Made by a program: the position numbers and the translations under genes
The notes under the pieces: model-generated
Told to the model about the DNA's origin: nothing
The model's input: the letters and a program-made list of their open reading frames with translations, nothing else
The model's database searches: none
Assembly (NCBI RefSeq): GCF_032854445.1
Contig: NC_088305.1
Coordinates: 30,282,628-30,346,627 of the forward strand
Origin: Liolophura sinensis
Taxonomy: Eukaryota; Mollusca; Polyplacophora; Chitonida; Chitonidae
Direction of reading: 5' to 3'
Length of the DNA: 64,000 nucleotides
Shown here: one piece after another, positions 34,736 to 45,790 of the stretch
Layout of the letters: each line of letters begins with the position of its first letter
Numbering within the stretch: position 1 is the first letter of the stretch

Positions 34736-36798
34736 CGTTGAATACAACGTATGAACCCCCTGCGACGACACAGGCCACATATTACAGCCGCAAGCTCAAG
34801 CCTTCCTGCAAATAATAATAATAATAATAATAATTAATGATAAAATACTATTCATGCCAGTAACAAGGATGATGACAAGAATTATGATGATCCCCTTATT
34901 ATTATTAAAATTTAGGTTGTCCATACTGATGTTTTGGATGGCCATAACTGATATTATAGGGTGTCTGTAACTAATTTACGGTGTTTACAACTGATGATGT
35001 ATTGTGTTTATAACTGATGATTTTGGGGTGTTCATAACTGACGATGTAGGGTGTCTTTAACTAATGGTTTAGGGTGTGGATAACTGAAGATGAACGGTGT
35101 TTCTAACTGATTCTAACTGACGATGTAGGATGTCTGTAACTGATAATGTAGGGTGTCTATAACTATTGGTTTAGGGTGTTTCTAACTGATGACGCACAGT
35201 GTTTCTAACCGATGATGTAGAATGTCTATAACTGATGATGTAGGATGTCTATAACTGATGATTTAAGATGTCTATAAATGATGATGTAGGGTGTCTATAA
35301 CTGATGATTTGGAGAGTTCATAAGTTATGATTTAGGGATGTAGTTTGTGTAGTTCATGAGAGTTTTCTGCTAGGGACATAAATGGAATGTTGCCAAATGG
35401 AATCTTACTCCAGGTTACACAGGAATGTGTTACGAAATATAATCTTACTCCAGCATACACAGGAATATGTTACGAAATATAATCTTACTTCAGGATACAC
35501 AGGGATGTGTTACGAAATATAATCTTACTTCAGGGTACACAGGAATGTGATACGAAAATAAAATATTACTCCAGGTTAAACAAAAATGTTACGAAATAGA
35601 ATCTTACTCCAACATACACAGGAAGGTGTTGCAAATTAGAATCTTACTCCAGGTTACACAGGAATGTAGTGCGAAATAGAATCTTACACAAGGATGCAGA
35701 GGAATGTACAGCAAAACTTGAATCTTATCCCAGGATACACAGCAATGTGTTGCGAATTAGAGTCTTACTCCAGGATAAAAAATAACGTGTTACGAATTAG
35801 AGTCTTACTCCAGGATACACAGGAATATGTTTAGAAATAGAGTGTTACTCCAGGGTACACATTAATATGTTACTAAATAGAAACTTACTCCAGGATACAC
35901 ATTAATATGTTACTAAATAGAATCTTACTCCAGGATGAACAGGAATATGTTACGAAATAGAATCTTATTCCAGGATACACAGGAATAATTTAGAAAATAG
36001 AATCTTACTCCAGGACACACCGGAATGTTAAGAAATGGAATCTTTCTCCAGGATACACGGGAATATGTTAAGAATTAGAATGTTACTCCGGGATACACGG
36101 AAATATGTTACAAAATAGAATCTGACTTCAGAACTCAAGGGAACATGTTGCAAACTACAATCTTATTCCAGGATGCACAGGAATATTACGAAATATAATT
36201 GAAATCTAGGATACAGAGGAAAGTTCACGAAATAGAATCTTACTCCAAGATACACAGCAGTAAGTTTCCAATTATAATTTTACTCCAGGTTACACTGGGA
36301 TATATCGCGAAATAGAATCTTACTCTAGGATACACAGAAATATGTTTTCAATGAGAGCCTTACTCCAGGAAGCACAGGAATGTTCAGTGAAAACAGATTC
36401 TTACTCCCGGATACACAGGAATATGTTGCGAAAATAGAATGTTACTCCAGGATACACAGGAATATGTTACGAAAAAGAATTTTGCTGGAGGATACACAGG
36501 AATGATACGAAATAGAATCTTACCCCAGGATGCCCAGGAATGTGTCACGAATAAGAATGTTACTCCAGGATACACAAAAATGTGTTACGAAAACAGAATT
36601 TTACTCTAGGATACATTTGAATATGCTACGAAATAGAATCTTTCTCCAGGATACAAAGGAATTTTACGAAAAAAGAATCTTACGCCATCCCCATCCCATT
36701 CTTATCGGTTTTCCAACTTCATCTTCTAAAACTGCGCCTGCCATCACCAACAGTGCAGTCAGCAGCACAAAACAGATCGTCAAACGGTAGAAATTCAT
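34708..36798 (-). CDS. Secreted cationic 4-Cys peptide, family member F (two exons)
   Basis: Exon 1 at 36798-36684, intron 36683-34806, exon 2 at 34805-34708 ending in TAA; 70 residues. The signal peptide MNFYRLTICFVLLTALLVMA is followed by a short propeptide with acidic residues (LEDEVGK) and MGWGW. The phase-1 junction gives Arg-Arg, a likely processing point. The mature part has C48, C51, C59 and C64, ICGLCRRRGFIRCIQRWC, and a seven-residue tail (KSHDRS plus stop), the shortest of the family. The TATA box lies about 77 bp upstream of the ATG. The intron is almost filled by arrays B and C. Splice sites and frame agree with the other members although the sequence is far diverged, which argues for selection on the peptide. 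Confidence 0.8.
34905..35340. repeat. Family array B in the gene F intron
   Basis: About 14 degenerate units near 28 bp (GATGATGTAGGGTGTCTATA). A similar array sits at the same intron position in gene G. Confidence 0.85.
35388..36683. repeat. 40-bp array C in the gene F intron, each unit with a splice-donor-like site
   Basis: About 32 units of about 40 bp (plus-strand GAATCTTACTCCAGGATACA plus 20 bases). Read on the gene strand each unit has TGGAGTAAGATTCT, close to the real exon 1 donor context TGGCGTAAGATTCT. The array begins exactly at that donor. Confidence 0.92.
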
Positions 36799-36874
36799 TG
36801 CAGTACAGCAAACCAACTCTTACACACACAACAGTCAAAAGCTCTATGAAAACATTCTCTGACGTTGAATCGGA

Positions 36875-36881
36875 TTTTATA
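36875..36881 (-). promoter_or_regulatory. TATA box of gene F
   Basis: TATAAAA on the minus strand, 77 bp before the ATG. A CRE-like TGACATCA lies just upstream (36892-36899). Confidence 0.65.
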
Positions 36882-37194
36882 TCTGCTGCTGTGATGTCAT
36901 TTTAGCTCCCTTTAACTCAAGCTAGTAGGCTACGAAATGGGAAACTTTGAACAGTAGACTGAAGATATATATGATGATTAACTCAGCACAGAAATCCACC
37001 GAACCCAGATCAGGAAGGGCGTTGCTGGAACTAATTTGTTCAGACGAATGAGAATGGGTTGAGTATTTAAGAAATTTTATCGCCTGTCTTGAAATTCTAA
37101 CCACGGTGGATATGTGAGTCAGCGGGAGACCCCTAAAGGTTTCGTGAACCGTTGATGACCTTCATTGTGACGCAAACATGATGGGGTTTTTTTA

Positions 37195-37204
37195 GGGGAA
37201 TCCC
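37195..37204. promoter_or_regulatory. NF-kB/Rel-type site upstream of gene F
   Basis: GGGGAATCCC after a T-run and A, 397 bp from the ATG. Flanks (GAAATTCTAACCACG, TTGTGACG) match the other promoter modules. Confidence 0.7.
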
Positions 37205-37461
37205 ATCAGTCAGCATACACATGCGCACGTAGACAGCTGCGGCTAACAAGTTGATACCACCCCTATTCTTGTCTCTACAACAGTAAATGCCAACAAGTAA
37301 AAAAAAAAATACATGTATAAACCAGAGTTCACAATTGCGTAAATAGGTCTCATGTTGCACACACAGTAAACATCCTCGTCCAGGAGAAAAAAGGTCAGCT
37401 GCATTTCATAATTATTAAACTTTGGTGTCACTTTAAGCCTGTGGGTGCTCAGCTCCAGGAG

Positions 37462-37471
37462 GGGGAATCCC
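37462..37471. promoter_or_regulatory. Second kB-like site upstream of gene F
   Basis: GGGGAATCCC, 664 bp from the ATG, outside the conserved module. Confidence 0.45.
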
Positions 37472-37616
37472 TATTTGTATTGTGCCCATAGGTGCATGTT
37501 CATTGGTTTGTTACATATGAGTCATATGCACATTCCCTTAAACAATATAGTGTAATCATCTAAAAATGCACCGTCACGTGTAAATTATGACCAGTGCCGA
37601 TAGGCACCTAACCAAG

Positions 37617-37885
37617 AGGGGAGTTTCGAGCTTGAACTCTTTTGTCATTAAAGTTAAAAAAAATGTTAGGCAACGTTTGTTGAGATTAACATGTCAAGTT
37701 AACAAATGTTAAGCTCTTCAATTTTCTCCATCTTTCGTTTCCTCAAAATAAAACAAAAAATTAACAGGCGGCCATACCTACACATAGTAAATTTGATCAC
37801 AAGTAGTTGCCTAACATTTTTTTACGTGTCACATTACACAGTTGGACTATTTGTAACGATAAAAGCGTTCGAACTCGGAACTCTC
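37617..37885. mobile_element. Inverted-repeat element (MITE-like)
   Basis: AAAAAAATGTTAGGCAAC (about 37661-37678) faces GTTGCCTAACATTTTTTT (about 37807-37824). Beyond them GAGTTTCGAGCTTGAACTCT and the imperfect mirror near 37870 extend the termini. Confidence 0.6.
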
Positions 37886-38329
37886 CGACTGGATTCACAG
37901 CGCTAGGCATAATGGTGAATGACAAATACATACAGTGTATGTTAGATCCGTGTGTATCGGGCGGCCACACTTGACTGACGCCTGTACATGACAACCCGGT
38001 TAGCTGCATCTGCTTATAGGCTGTTCAAGTTGATGACGTCACCCTGTGCCTTATGTGTATTCATTCATTTATTTATTTAATTATTTTTATTTTTCACTTC
38101 TACGATGGCTGGTACAGGAATCTGCATGGACTACAAGAGGTAATTACTTGAATCCGCAACCATGACGAAAAGTACATTTTTGAAAATAACAGGTAAACTA
38201 AACTTTATTTTGCTTCGGTACGCACTAATAGTCATGCAAGTTTATCTTTTCCAGGGCAAAATAATCGCTCGATATGGCCTGAGGACCAAAACAAATGTGG
38301 AACAGTATGTCACACAAAGAAAACTTTGC

Positions 38330-38445
38330 CACTACTGTGCCGAACATCGGTGGTTTAATCCGGGCACTCCGGTTTCGTTTACAAATAAAACTGACCGCCA
38401 TCGTTTACTTGCAAAATTGTTGAGTATGGCGTTAAACATGAATCT
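38330..38445 (+). mobile_element. SINE family 3 fragment
   Basis: ATCGGTGGTTTAATCCGGGC, AAAACTGACCGCC and tail TATGGCGTTAAAC. Related pieces at 46485-46605 and 61130-61255. Confidence 0.55.
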
Positions 38446-38674
38446 GATAAAGAAACATATAAATAAATCACGTAAGTCAGTAAATAGATCAGTAAATATA
38501 TATATGTTTAATAATATGTCAGGGAATAAGGCAAAATAAGATATATCTCCCAGTAATGATTCTCTTTACCACAGCATTTCTTCATTACTTTTATAGCTGA
38601 CAAAAAATTACATACACAGCTTTTTTCAGTTTTCACCAATATCTACAATCATTCTTAAAAAGAGTGGTATTTAA

Positions 38675-38936
38675 CATATTTATTTATTTATTTGATTGGT
38701 GTTTCACTCTGTACTCAAGAATATATCACTTATACGACGGCGACTAGCATTATGGTGGGAGGAAACCGGGCAGAGGAAACCCACGACCATTCGCTGGTTG
38801 CTGGAAGACCTTCCAACGTACGGCGGGAGAAGAAGCCTACATGAGCTGTACTTGAACTCACAGCGACCGCCTTGGTGAGAGCCTCATAGGTCATTACGCT
38901 GTGCTAGCGCGCTAACCGACTCAGCCACGGAGGCCC
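38675..38936 (-). mobile_element. tRNA-derived SINE
   Basis: Minus-strand SINE with complete head, B box and tail; flanks share GTATTTAA (38667-38674 and 38937-38944). Confidence 0.9.
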
Positions 38937-38944
38937 GTATTTAA

Positions 38945-39299
38945 AATAACTAAACCATTTAATAAAGATAAGGAATGGTTGGCGAGACTCGCACGGGCCA
39001 TAAAGGCAGTCGTGCAATATTAATTAGGGAGAGTATCGAGAGACCTGAACGTAGAAAGCGAACGTTCATGGAGCATAACAAATCAAAGAACGCTGTACTC
39101 TATCTACCCACAATGGCAGTTACTAAAGGTCGAATGCTTATCGGATACCCATGGTAATCTCTGAATTGTCATGACACTCACTGCACCGATATTTCCCCTT
39201 AACACACTGGGACATATCGCTATGAGCAAAGGTCACCACACACTGTCAGTGTATAGACTACAACTGTGTATCTAGATGTATAACACGCATCTGGGCCAC
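38945..39299. other. Unassigned sequence
   Basis: I see no gene or repeat. Confidence 0.5.
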
Positions 39300-39655
39300 A
39301 GACACCCATTAACTTTCCACAAGCGACAATGTTAACGTTTAGCGCTGTAGCTCAGTCCCAAACATTCCATGGCCATTAAGCTTTGGTGCATACCTGGCCC
39401 AGTCTGTGAGAAAGAAGCCATAAAAAATTTGACATAGGTTGACCGTCAAAATCTGGACCTTTCTAGGCCAGCAGCTGGGAGGGGTGCCTAGCAACGCCAA
39501 GGGGACGTCACTCGCAGCCTCATCACCACCTGTGTCCTTGTGTCCTCTCACCCAGAGTTTCAAACTTTCATCATTAAAACTCATACCTGTCCAAAGCTAA
39601 GACAATTACCATCATTTTGATACCAACCATGCACCTGTACATCGAAAATGGCAGG
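39300..39655 (-). repeat. Dispersed repeat, inverted relative to 62530-62885
   Basis: About 350 bp match the reverse complement of 62530-62885 (AGCGCTGTAGCTCAGTCCCA, CGCCAAGGGGACGTCACTCG). Unknown family. Confidence 0.85.
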
Positions 39656-39799
39656 CTGGCATCGAAAAAAGACTTTGCACCCTAAAATACACAGAGTTAC
39701 ATCCGTAAAAGCGGAAGACATAATGGGGGTCTGTGTCCACCTAGTGTTTCCGTGAAATGGTTCGTGCTACATGACGTGGTTCTCTGGCTCTCCAAGAAG

Positions 39800-39946
39800 G
39801 GAGACAAAAGTTGTAACTCATAAAGCAACAGTGCCCTCTACATATTAGAAAAGCAATGCTGTCTATGATTATTCACGACTTATGCTACTGGAATCACTGA
39901 TATTGTTGTAGGTAGAGGGCACTGCTGCTTTATGAGTAGGGAAATC
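39800..39946. repeat. Short inverted repeat
   Basis: CTCATAAAGCAACAGTGCCC faces GGGCACTGCTGCTTTATGAG about 60 bp apart; a hairpin or MITE remnant. Confidence 0.65.
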
Positions 39947-40179
39947 AGCTTCTCTGTAGAGGGTTGGAGAGCCCCAAAACTAGGATGGGTATATTTACAT
40001 ACAATGGGAAATTGCAGGTCGCGTCTCATCATTTTTGCTGTATCGGTGCGACAAAAATTTAAAACAACTGAATGAATTAGATGGATGTAAGTATCACAAT
40101 ACATCTTTCGTGATGGTTCTGTATCCCACATGCCGCCTCGTGGCTGTTTGCAACTTTCACGAAGGTGGTCAGTTTAATG

Positions 40180-40400
40180 GGTGGAGTGAACCGTTCAGAG
40201 CCTGAAGGAAACTGTCCACATCATGAAGGAAACTGACCCTGAATGAAACGACCCAGTATCTTGAGGAATCCGAACAGAGCCTTAAAGAAACCATCTAATA
40301 CATGGATGAAACTACACAGAATCAAAAACAAACTGTTTATAGCTTGGAGGAAACCGTTCAGAGCTTGGAGGAAACCGAGGAATACACGGCCCTAAGAAAC
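40180..40400. repeat. Degenerate minisatellite
   Basis: About eight units near 28-30 bp around GAGGAAACCGTTCAGAGC. Confidence 0.6.
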
Positions 40401-40739
40401 CTGGATTGTTCACGAGGTGATTGGCTGCGGTGGCGCTGGTAAAATTTATGTTTAAGCTATCCATGTTGTAAACTTACACCTTGATACTTCACCAGACATA
40501 TGCAAACATTATAATACAAACCTATGTCTGAAACAGTTATAATCCTGAACACGCAAGTAAATCATCATACGATATATGTCTAATACAACTCTGTTTATTG
40601 GTGGAGTATTTGGTTATACTTGCAGGAAATATAATTATGGTTTTGTTTATGTCTGGCTATTTTGTGATATTATTTACAGACATGTCTGATATATTAAACG
40701 AATGTCTTTGTGGCTCTGTGAGCTAATGCTGTGGAAAAT

Positions 40740-41440
40740 ATATGTTTATCTTTAGACTGAAACTTTCAGCGAATGGATAGTCTCCTACGTCAGACGTTTG
40801 TCCTCAAACGTCTCTCCTCAGCTCAGATTACAAAGTGTCTGCACACCATGCCTGCAATATACTAGTACCTACCATATCCAAGGTGACCCTGCTCCTGTCA
40901 GGTTGAAAGTACCCACAAGGGCGTCTGCCACATACCAGATATCTCTCTCCATGTCTCCGCTGCTGTCAGGTTGATAGTGCCCACAAAGGGCGCTTCCCAT
41001 ATAAAAGACATCTCTCTCAAATGTTCCTGCTACCCTCAGCTTGAAAGTGTCCACAATGGGCATTTCCCATATACCAGACATCTCTCTCACATGTCTTGCT
41101 CCTGTCAGGTTGAAAGTGCCCACAAAGGCGTCTCCCATATACCAGAAATCTCTCCCAATGTATCTGCTACTCTCAGCTTGAATGTGTCCTCAGAGAGCTT
41201 CTCCCATATACCAGACCTCTCTCTCAATGGTCTCTGCTCATTTCATACTGAAAGTTTCCAGCAATGGTTTCTATCATGCACATGGAATATCCCTCAAATG
41301 TCTTTCGGCTAATATAGACAGTGTCCACAAAACATACTTCTAACATATGCATGTATGCACGTATGTTCTCTCTAACATAAGCACAATATCCCTAACCGTC
41401 TCACAACACAAGGGATTCTCTGATATACCTTAAATATGCT
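40740..41440. repeat. Family array A downstream of peptide gene G
   Basis: About ten units with GTCAGGTTGAAAGTGCCCAC and CATATACCAGACATCTCTCT. Confidence 0.85.
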
Positions 41441-41930
41441 TCTGTAATCAGCGTAAAATGCGTCCAGAAACTAACTCTACCTTTAAAAGTCAAGTTCATT
41501 CAAGGTTTATGGATGGATCCAACACATCCGATGTCCCACCACCACGTCTCATGACAACGTTACTTTTAATTCCATTTCCACTGAAAGAAATTCGAACATC
41601 TGTAACCAATGCGTGGGACATTCGTTTGGCCTATTCGTAACAATGGTGCATGTGATTGGTCACTTGCGTGTAATTGGTTGACATTAGTCAATTAGACATA
41701 TTTTTAATCTTGTCAGCAAGATCTTGAGCCAAAATGTTTTGTAGCACAAGGTGTACAGTATTACCTTTCACATACTTCACGAGGTGTTGCCTGGACTTCA
41801 TAATTATTATTAATTTTGCAAATTATTAGTTTCTACTGTAACGTCGCACTGTCTTTGATGTCATCGCGATGAGCTGGAAAAGAGACATCCGACGTCATTG
41901 TATGACATCAAGGCCCTGCTGCCGGGCGTT

Positions 41931-43404
41931 TTAATTCCAGCGTGTCCATCCACGTGTGTTCCTTCTCCGTGAGTGGGATCTGCACCAGCGAGTAATACAG
42001 CGTTCTTTGCGCTGAAGAATACACACCTGACATAGTGCGGCAGCTAGATGAACACTTTGTCCTGCAAATAATAATAGTGATGATAATGATAATCATGATA
42101 GTTATAGCAACAAATCACAACATGAGTAGCAACTAAAACAGCGAAAATGGTACTTAAAGTCTGCAAACATTTACCAGCGTTAAATTCTTCACACACGCAC
42201 GCTTTAGACTGCTAAAAGCTAGCAAAAGAATGACAATGTCGAGCCATGCTATGTGCTATCATGTGACGTGCTTAAATAACAACTTTAGGCGCTTTTAACT
42301 TCACACATCCATCACTATCGACGTACGGTGTCAATAACTCTCGGCTTAGAGTGCACATGGCTCATTTCAAATGCTAAACCCTAAACCTCACCACTAGAGT
42401 ATCCATAATTCGTGGATTAAGGGTGTCGGGTAAATGTTGGTAACTCTCGACTTTAGGGTTACATAACTCATGACTAAGGTTGTGAGTGACTCATGGTTAA
42501 TACAGGGTATGCAATATTTAAGATTTACAGTGTCATGAGATCTATGACTCACTGCATCAGCAGTGATTAAGGGTGTCATGACTCGTGTGTGAAAGTGCCC
42601 ATAACTCATGAGATAGGGTGTCTGTAACTTATAGTATTTACGGTGTCCATACTTTATTGTTTAGTGAGTTCGTCTTCATTTACGCTGTTCATGGCAAACG
42701 AAATTTGCACTGTTTAACCCCGGAAACTTTATCTCCATTGCCAGCCAATCAGCGTCGACTTTATATCCCTTTCAGTTCAAAATATATGGTTAGGAATACT
42801 GAACGTATATACTTTAGTGAAGAATAAGTGTGACTTAAGTCTAATGCTACTTCGTAATCCCGAGGCTAAATCGTACATACATATGTTCCCTAAAGCTGGG
42901 GTCACGAAAGTGTAAAGAGGTAAAACCATAGGACCAGAGTGGGAATTGAACCCCGTACATCTTGGCGCTCAGTACTGAGAGCTTAGAGCAAGGAAACAGG
43001 ACTGACCGGCCCGGTGTCAGTATAATGTGACAGAATGGGGTGTCATTTCTGGTGTATGCAGAGCAATACCCCAGTGATGGCAGCATTTTGGTGGCATGAA
43101 GACTCCCCGCCACAGGAAGAAAAAGTATAAACATACTCACCGAATGACTCCTCGTCGCCATGTGAGTTAAAAATTATTAGGTACGACGTAAAAATGCCCC
43201 ATGAGTTCATATTCCTATACAGTGCCCTTTCTGACCTGTTGTCACCGCAGTGCACTGGGTCTTTTTTTAATGTAAAATGGTCAAGCGGTGTTAAGATAGA
43301 ATCTTACTTGTTTCTATCCCCCATCCTTGCATCCCTGATAACTGGCTTGTCGTCAATAGGGCTGTTAGCAGCACCAAACACAACACAAGCTGGCAGAAAT
43401 TCAT
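41931..43404 (-). CDS. Secreted cationic 4-Cys peptide, family member G (two exons)
   Basis: Exon 1 at 43404-43308, intron 43307-42062, exon 2 at 42061-41931 ending in TAA; 75 residues. The signal peptide starts MNFCQLVLCLVLLTALLTTS. The donor is GTAAGATTC, as in gene F. The acceptor is TTATTTGCAG, and the phase-1 junction is Arg. Exon 2 has SVHLAAALCQVC and KERCITRWCRSHSRRR with C43, C46, C54 and C59, then a Trp/Arg tail (RGWTRWN). The core is as basic as in the others though the sequence is diverged. SINEs at 44.2-44.95 kb separate it from the nearest kB site at 45307. Confidence 0.8.
42300..42660. repeat. Family array B in the gene G intron
   Basis: Degenerate units around TAAGGGTGTC and AACTCATGA; same place as the array in gene F. 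Confidence 0.7.
42950..43190 (+). mobile_element. SINE family 2 (subfamily b) in the gene G intron
   Basis: CCCGGTGTCAGTATAATGTG, GATGGCAGCATTTTGG and tail TTAGGTACGACGT. It lies about 115 bp inside the intron from the exon 1 donor. Confidence 0.72.
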
Positions 43405-44189
43405 TCTGGTACAACAAGAGAACAACGCGATACTGCGGTCGAAATAACAAGTCCTAGCGATATAGCATTAATACCATAGGTGATTTTATTAACTTATTGG
43501 ATATCGCGTTGTCATGCTAACTACCTAGAGAATACCATTTAATCGTGCGTTCTGCGACAGCGTATTGGTTTCCAGTTGTTTGAGGTTGGGTCAGTTGTAT
43601 CAATCGATCTGTAACAGAGACGCATATACGATAGGCCGACTTCAGACAGCGAGGCAATGATATATAATTGTTGACCTTATCATTTATTGATCATATACTT
43701 TGTTGTTTTTCCAGTTGATTTCACGAATTTTGCTAAAGGACTTGAAAGTTGATTTTTGAGACCGAATTTCACCGATAAAATATGTGACCATATGCCAGCT
43801 GTGACACTGTCGCCACTGCTCTGCTATTGTTCTCTATGCTGTAGCCTTCAATATTAAATGTCTGGCTTTGCTAACATCTTTTAAACATATTTTACTTGTC
43901 GTTATTGAAAAGCAGACACATCTGGTTGCGTCTTTGTATCTAAAACCACGTTTACACGGTTTGATTTGTCGTATCAACTCGAACGGTTGAATTCTAGTCA
44001 AACAAAACTGGGCAAAAGCTATGGTTCATACCTCACGTTCACACAGTGTGATTTGTCGAATTCGAGAAATTGTATGAAAATGCTTTTGTGCTGTTTTCGC
44101 TTTAATAATCGAGTTCAACGTGTCCATACGACAAATCGGAATATATGAATGTGGCTTTGCATGACAGCCATGTACTTCGCCTATCGAAG

Positions 44190-44405
44190 CACAATGATCC
44201 AGGAGCCTCTCACCAAGGTGGTCGCTGTGAGTTCAAGTCCAGCTCACGGTGGCTTCCTATCTGGCCGTAAGTGGGAAGGTTTGCCAGCAGATGGTCGTGG
44301 GATTCCCCCGGGCTTTCCCAGGTTTTCTCCCATCAAAATGCTGGCCGCTGTTGTATTTGTGAAATATTCGTGAGAACGGCGTAAAACACCAATCACATAA
44401 ACAAA
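44190..44405 (+). mobile_element. tRNA-derived SINE, 5'-truncated
   Basis: Starts inside the tRNA-like head (AATGATCCAGGAGCCTCTCA) and keeps B box, body and tail. Confidence 0.85.
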
Positions 44406-44764
44406 ACAGTGCACACAACATGCAGCACTGCTGTTTGGAAACTACATGAGCACATTGATATTCCTTACTATTTATGTAGTAAATTTATCAACTTCACCCC
44501 CCCCCCCCAACAAATAGACCTATATCCTCTAAATTTCTAGCACACCATACCACCAATGCAGCTTGAGCAGTTCTCTGCAAAATATAAAAAAATCAAGTTA
44601 GCATGACCACCATTTGTTTAGTTGTTCTTGCTGGACTCAGCACAAAAAGTTTTCATTTCTATCCAAAACTGACAAAAATTGTGATATATTTATATGGGCA
44701 AAATAACAGTGCAAAAATTTATTGTGTATCTAAAACATATAATTACTATATGGTAGTATTATCC

Positions 44765-44955
44765 CATCAGTGCCACCTCATGCTGGCTTCCTGTCCGGCC
44801 GAACGTGGGAAGGTCTGTCAGCAGCCTGCGGATGGTCGTGGGTTTCCCCCAGGCTCTGCCAGTTTCCTCCCACCATAATGCTGGCCGCCATTGTACAAGT
44901 GAAATATTCTTGAGTACGGCGTAAAATATCACTCAGATAAATAAATCAAATCAAA
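44765..44955 (+). mobile_element. tRNA-derived SINE, 5'-truncated
   Basis: Lacks the tRNA part; from GGCTTCCTGTCCGGCC to the AAATAAATCAAATC tail. Confidence 0.85.
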
Positions 44956-45306
44956 TCAGTGCCCCAACACTCTTCAGTTCTTAAGCAAATCTTAGACCCA
45001 TTTGCACGGATTACGCATGTGCAACCTGTCCCATTCAGGCCAGAGATTCTCATACGAGAAACGATGAGAGGCCAATGAATCTATAGTGGGTACGCACTTA
45101 GGTAGCCTATGTTATGAGTTGCCCTACTGGACAACAACGGCTGACGATGAGATCAGCGGGAAGCGGCAAGGGCGATGTGTGTGGGCTGTTTGTATGGGCG
45201 TGAACCCTGCGTTGAAATTCCAACCACGCGGTTTATTTGTTAGTCATTGCGACGCCTATTTTAAATTGTGATGCATGACCGCTTACTTCCTGGTCATGAT
45301 TTTTCC

Positions 45307-45317
45307 GGGGAATCCCC
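45307..45317. promoter_or_regulatory. NF-kB/Rel-type site, probable displaced gene G promoter
   Basis: GGGGAATCCCC with upstream module sequence GAAATTCCAACCACGCGG as at gene F. It is 1.9 kb from the gene G ATG, with two SINEs between. Confidence 0.6.
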
Positions 45318-45679
45318 CTACAGTTTTTATAACCGTCAAGTGGGCAGATCCAACAAAGGGTATGCCCTAGTGTTGTTTTCCCATGACCTGAATCTAGGCG
45401 TTTATATATACAGACGTGTGTGTACAGGTAAACAGTAAGTGCATGAGCAATAGCTTTGATTTCAATCTTTATTTATGGTCGATAAATTTTGCTGGATTAA
45501 ACCGACATATTTTATTAGCAAAAGAAACTTAGCATTAAGAAATAAAAATCCATATATAGTAGATAGATATAAAACTGGGCAAATGATAAACATATATGCA
45601 AGAGAAATCGGATAAAACTATATCATGGATCATTCCACCTATTGTTTCCTATAAAAGAGTATAACTCCTAATTTTTTCT

Positions 45680-45790
45680 ATCTTAACACGTGCCGCCATG
45701 GATTCAATATCCTAAGATTGAAAGTGATAATAAATGATGTTATGTTAAAGCTGACAATTGTCACAGATGTATATGTCTGTTTCAAGTAAA
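45680..45790. repeat. Remnant of family array A
   Basis: One or two decayed units (AAGATTGAAAGTGATAATAA) beside the exon-2 relic. Confidence 0.5.

Noticed and set aside
32690-36690. CRISPR-like spaced repeats
   Set aside because: Head-to-tail minisatellites with no unique spacers, in an animal genome.
41908-42096. 62-codon minus-strand frame over exon 2 of gene G
   Set aside because: It is in the wrong frame; the spliced frame carries the conserved four Cys.
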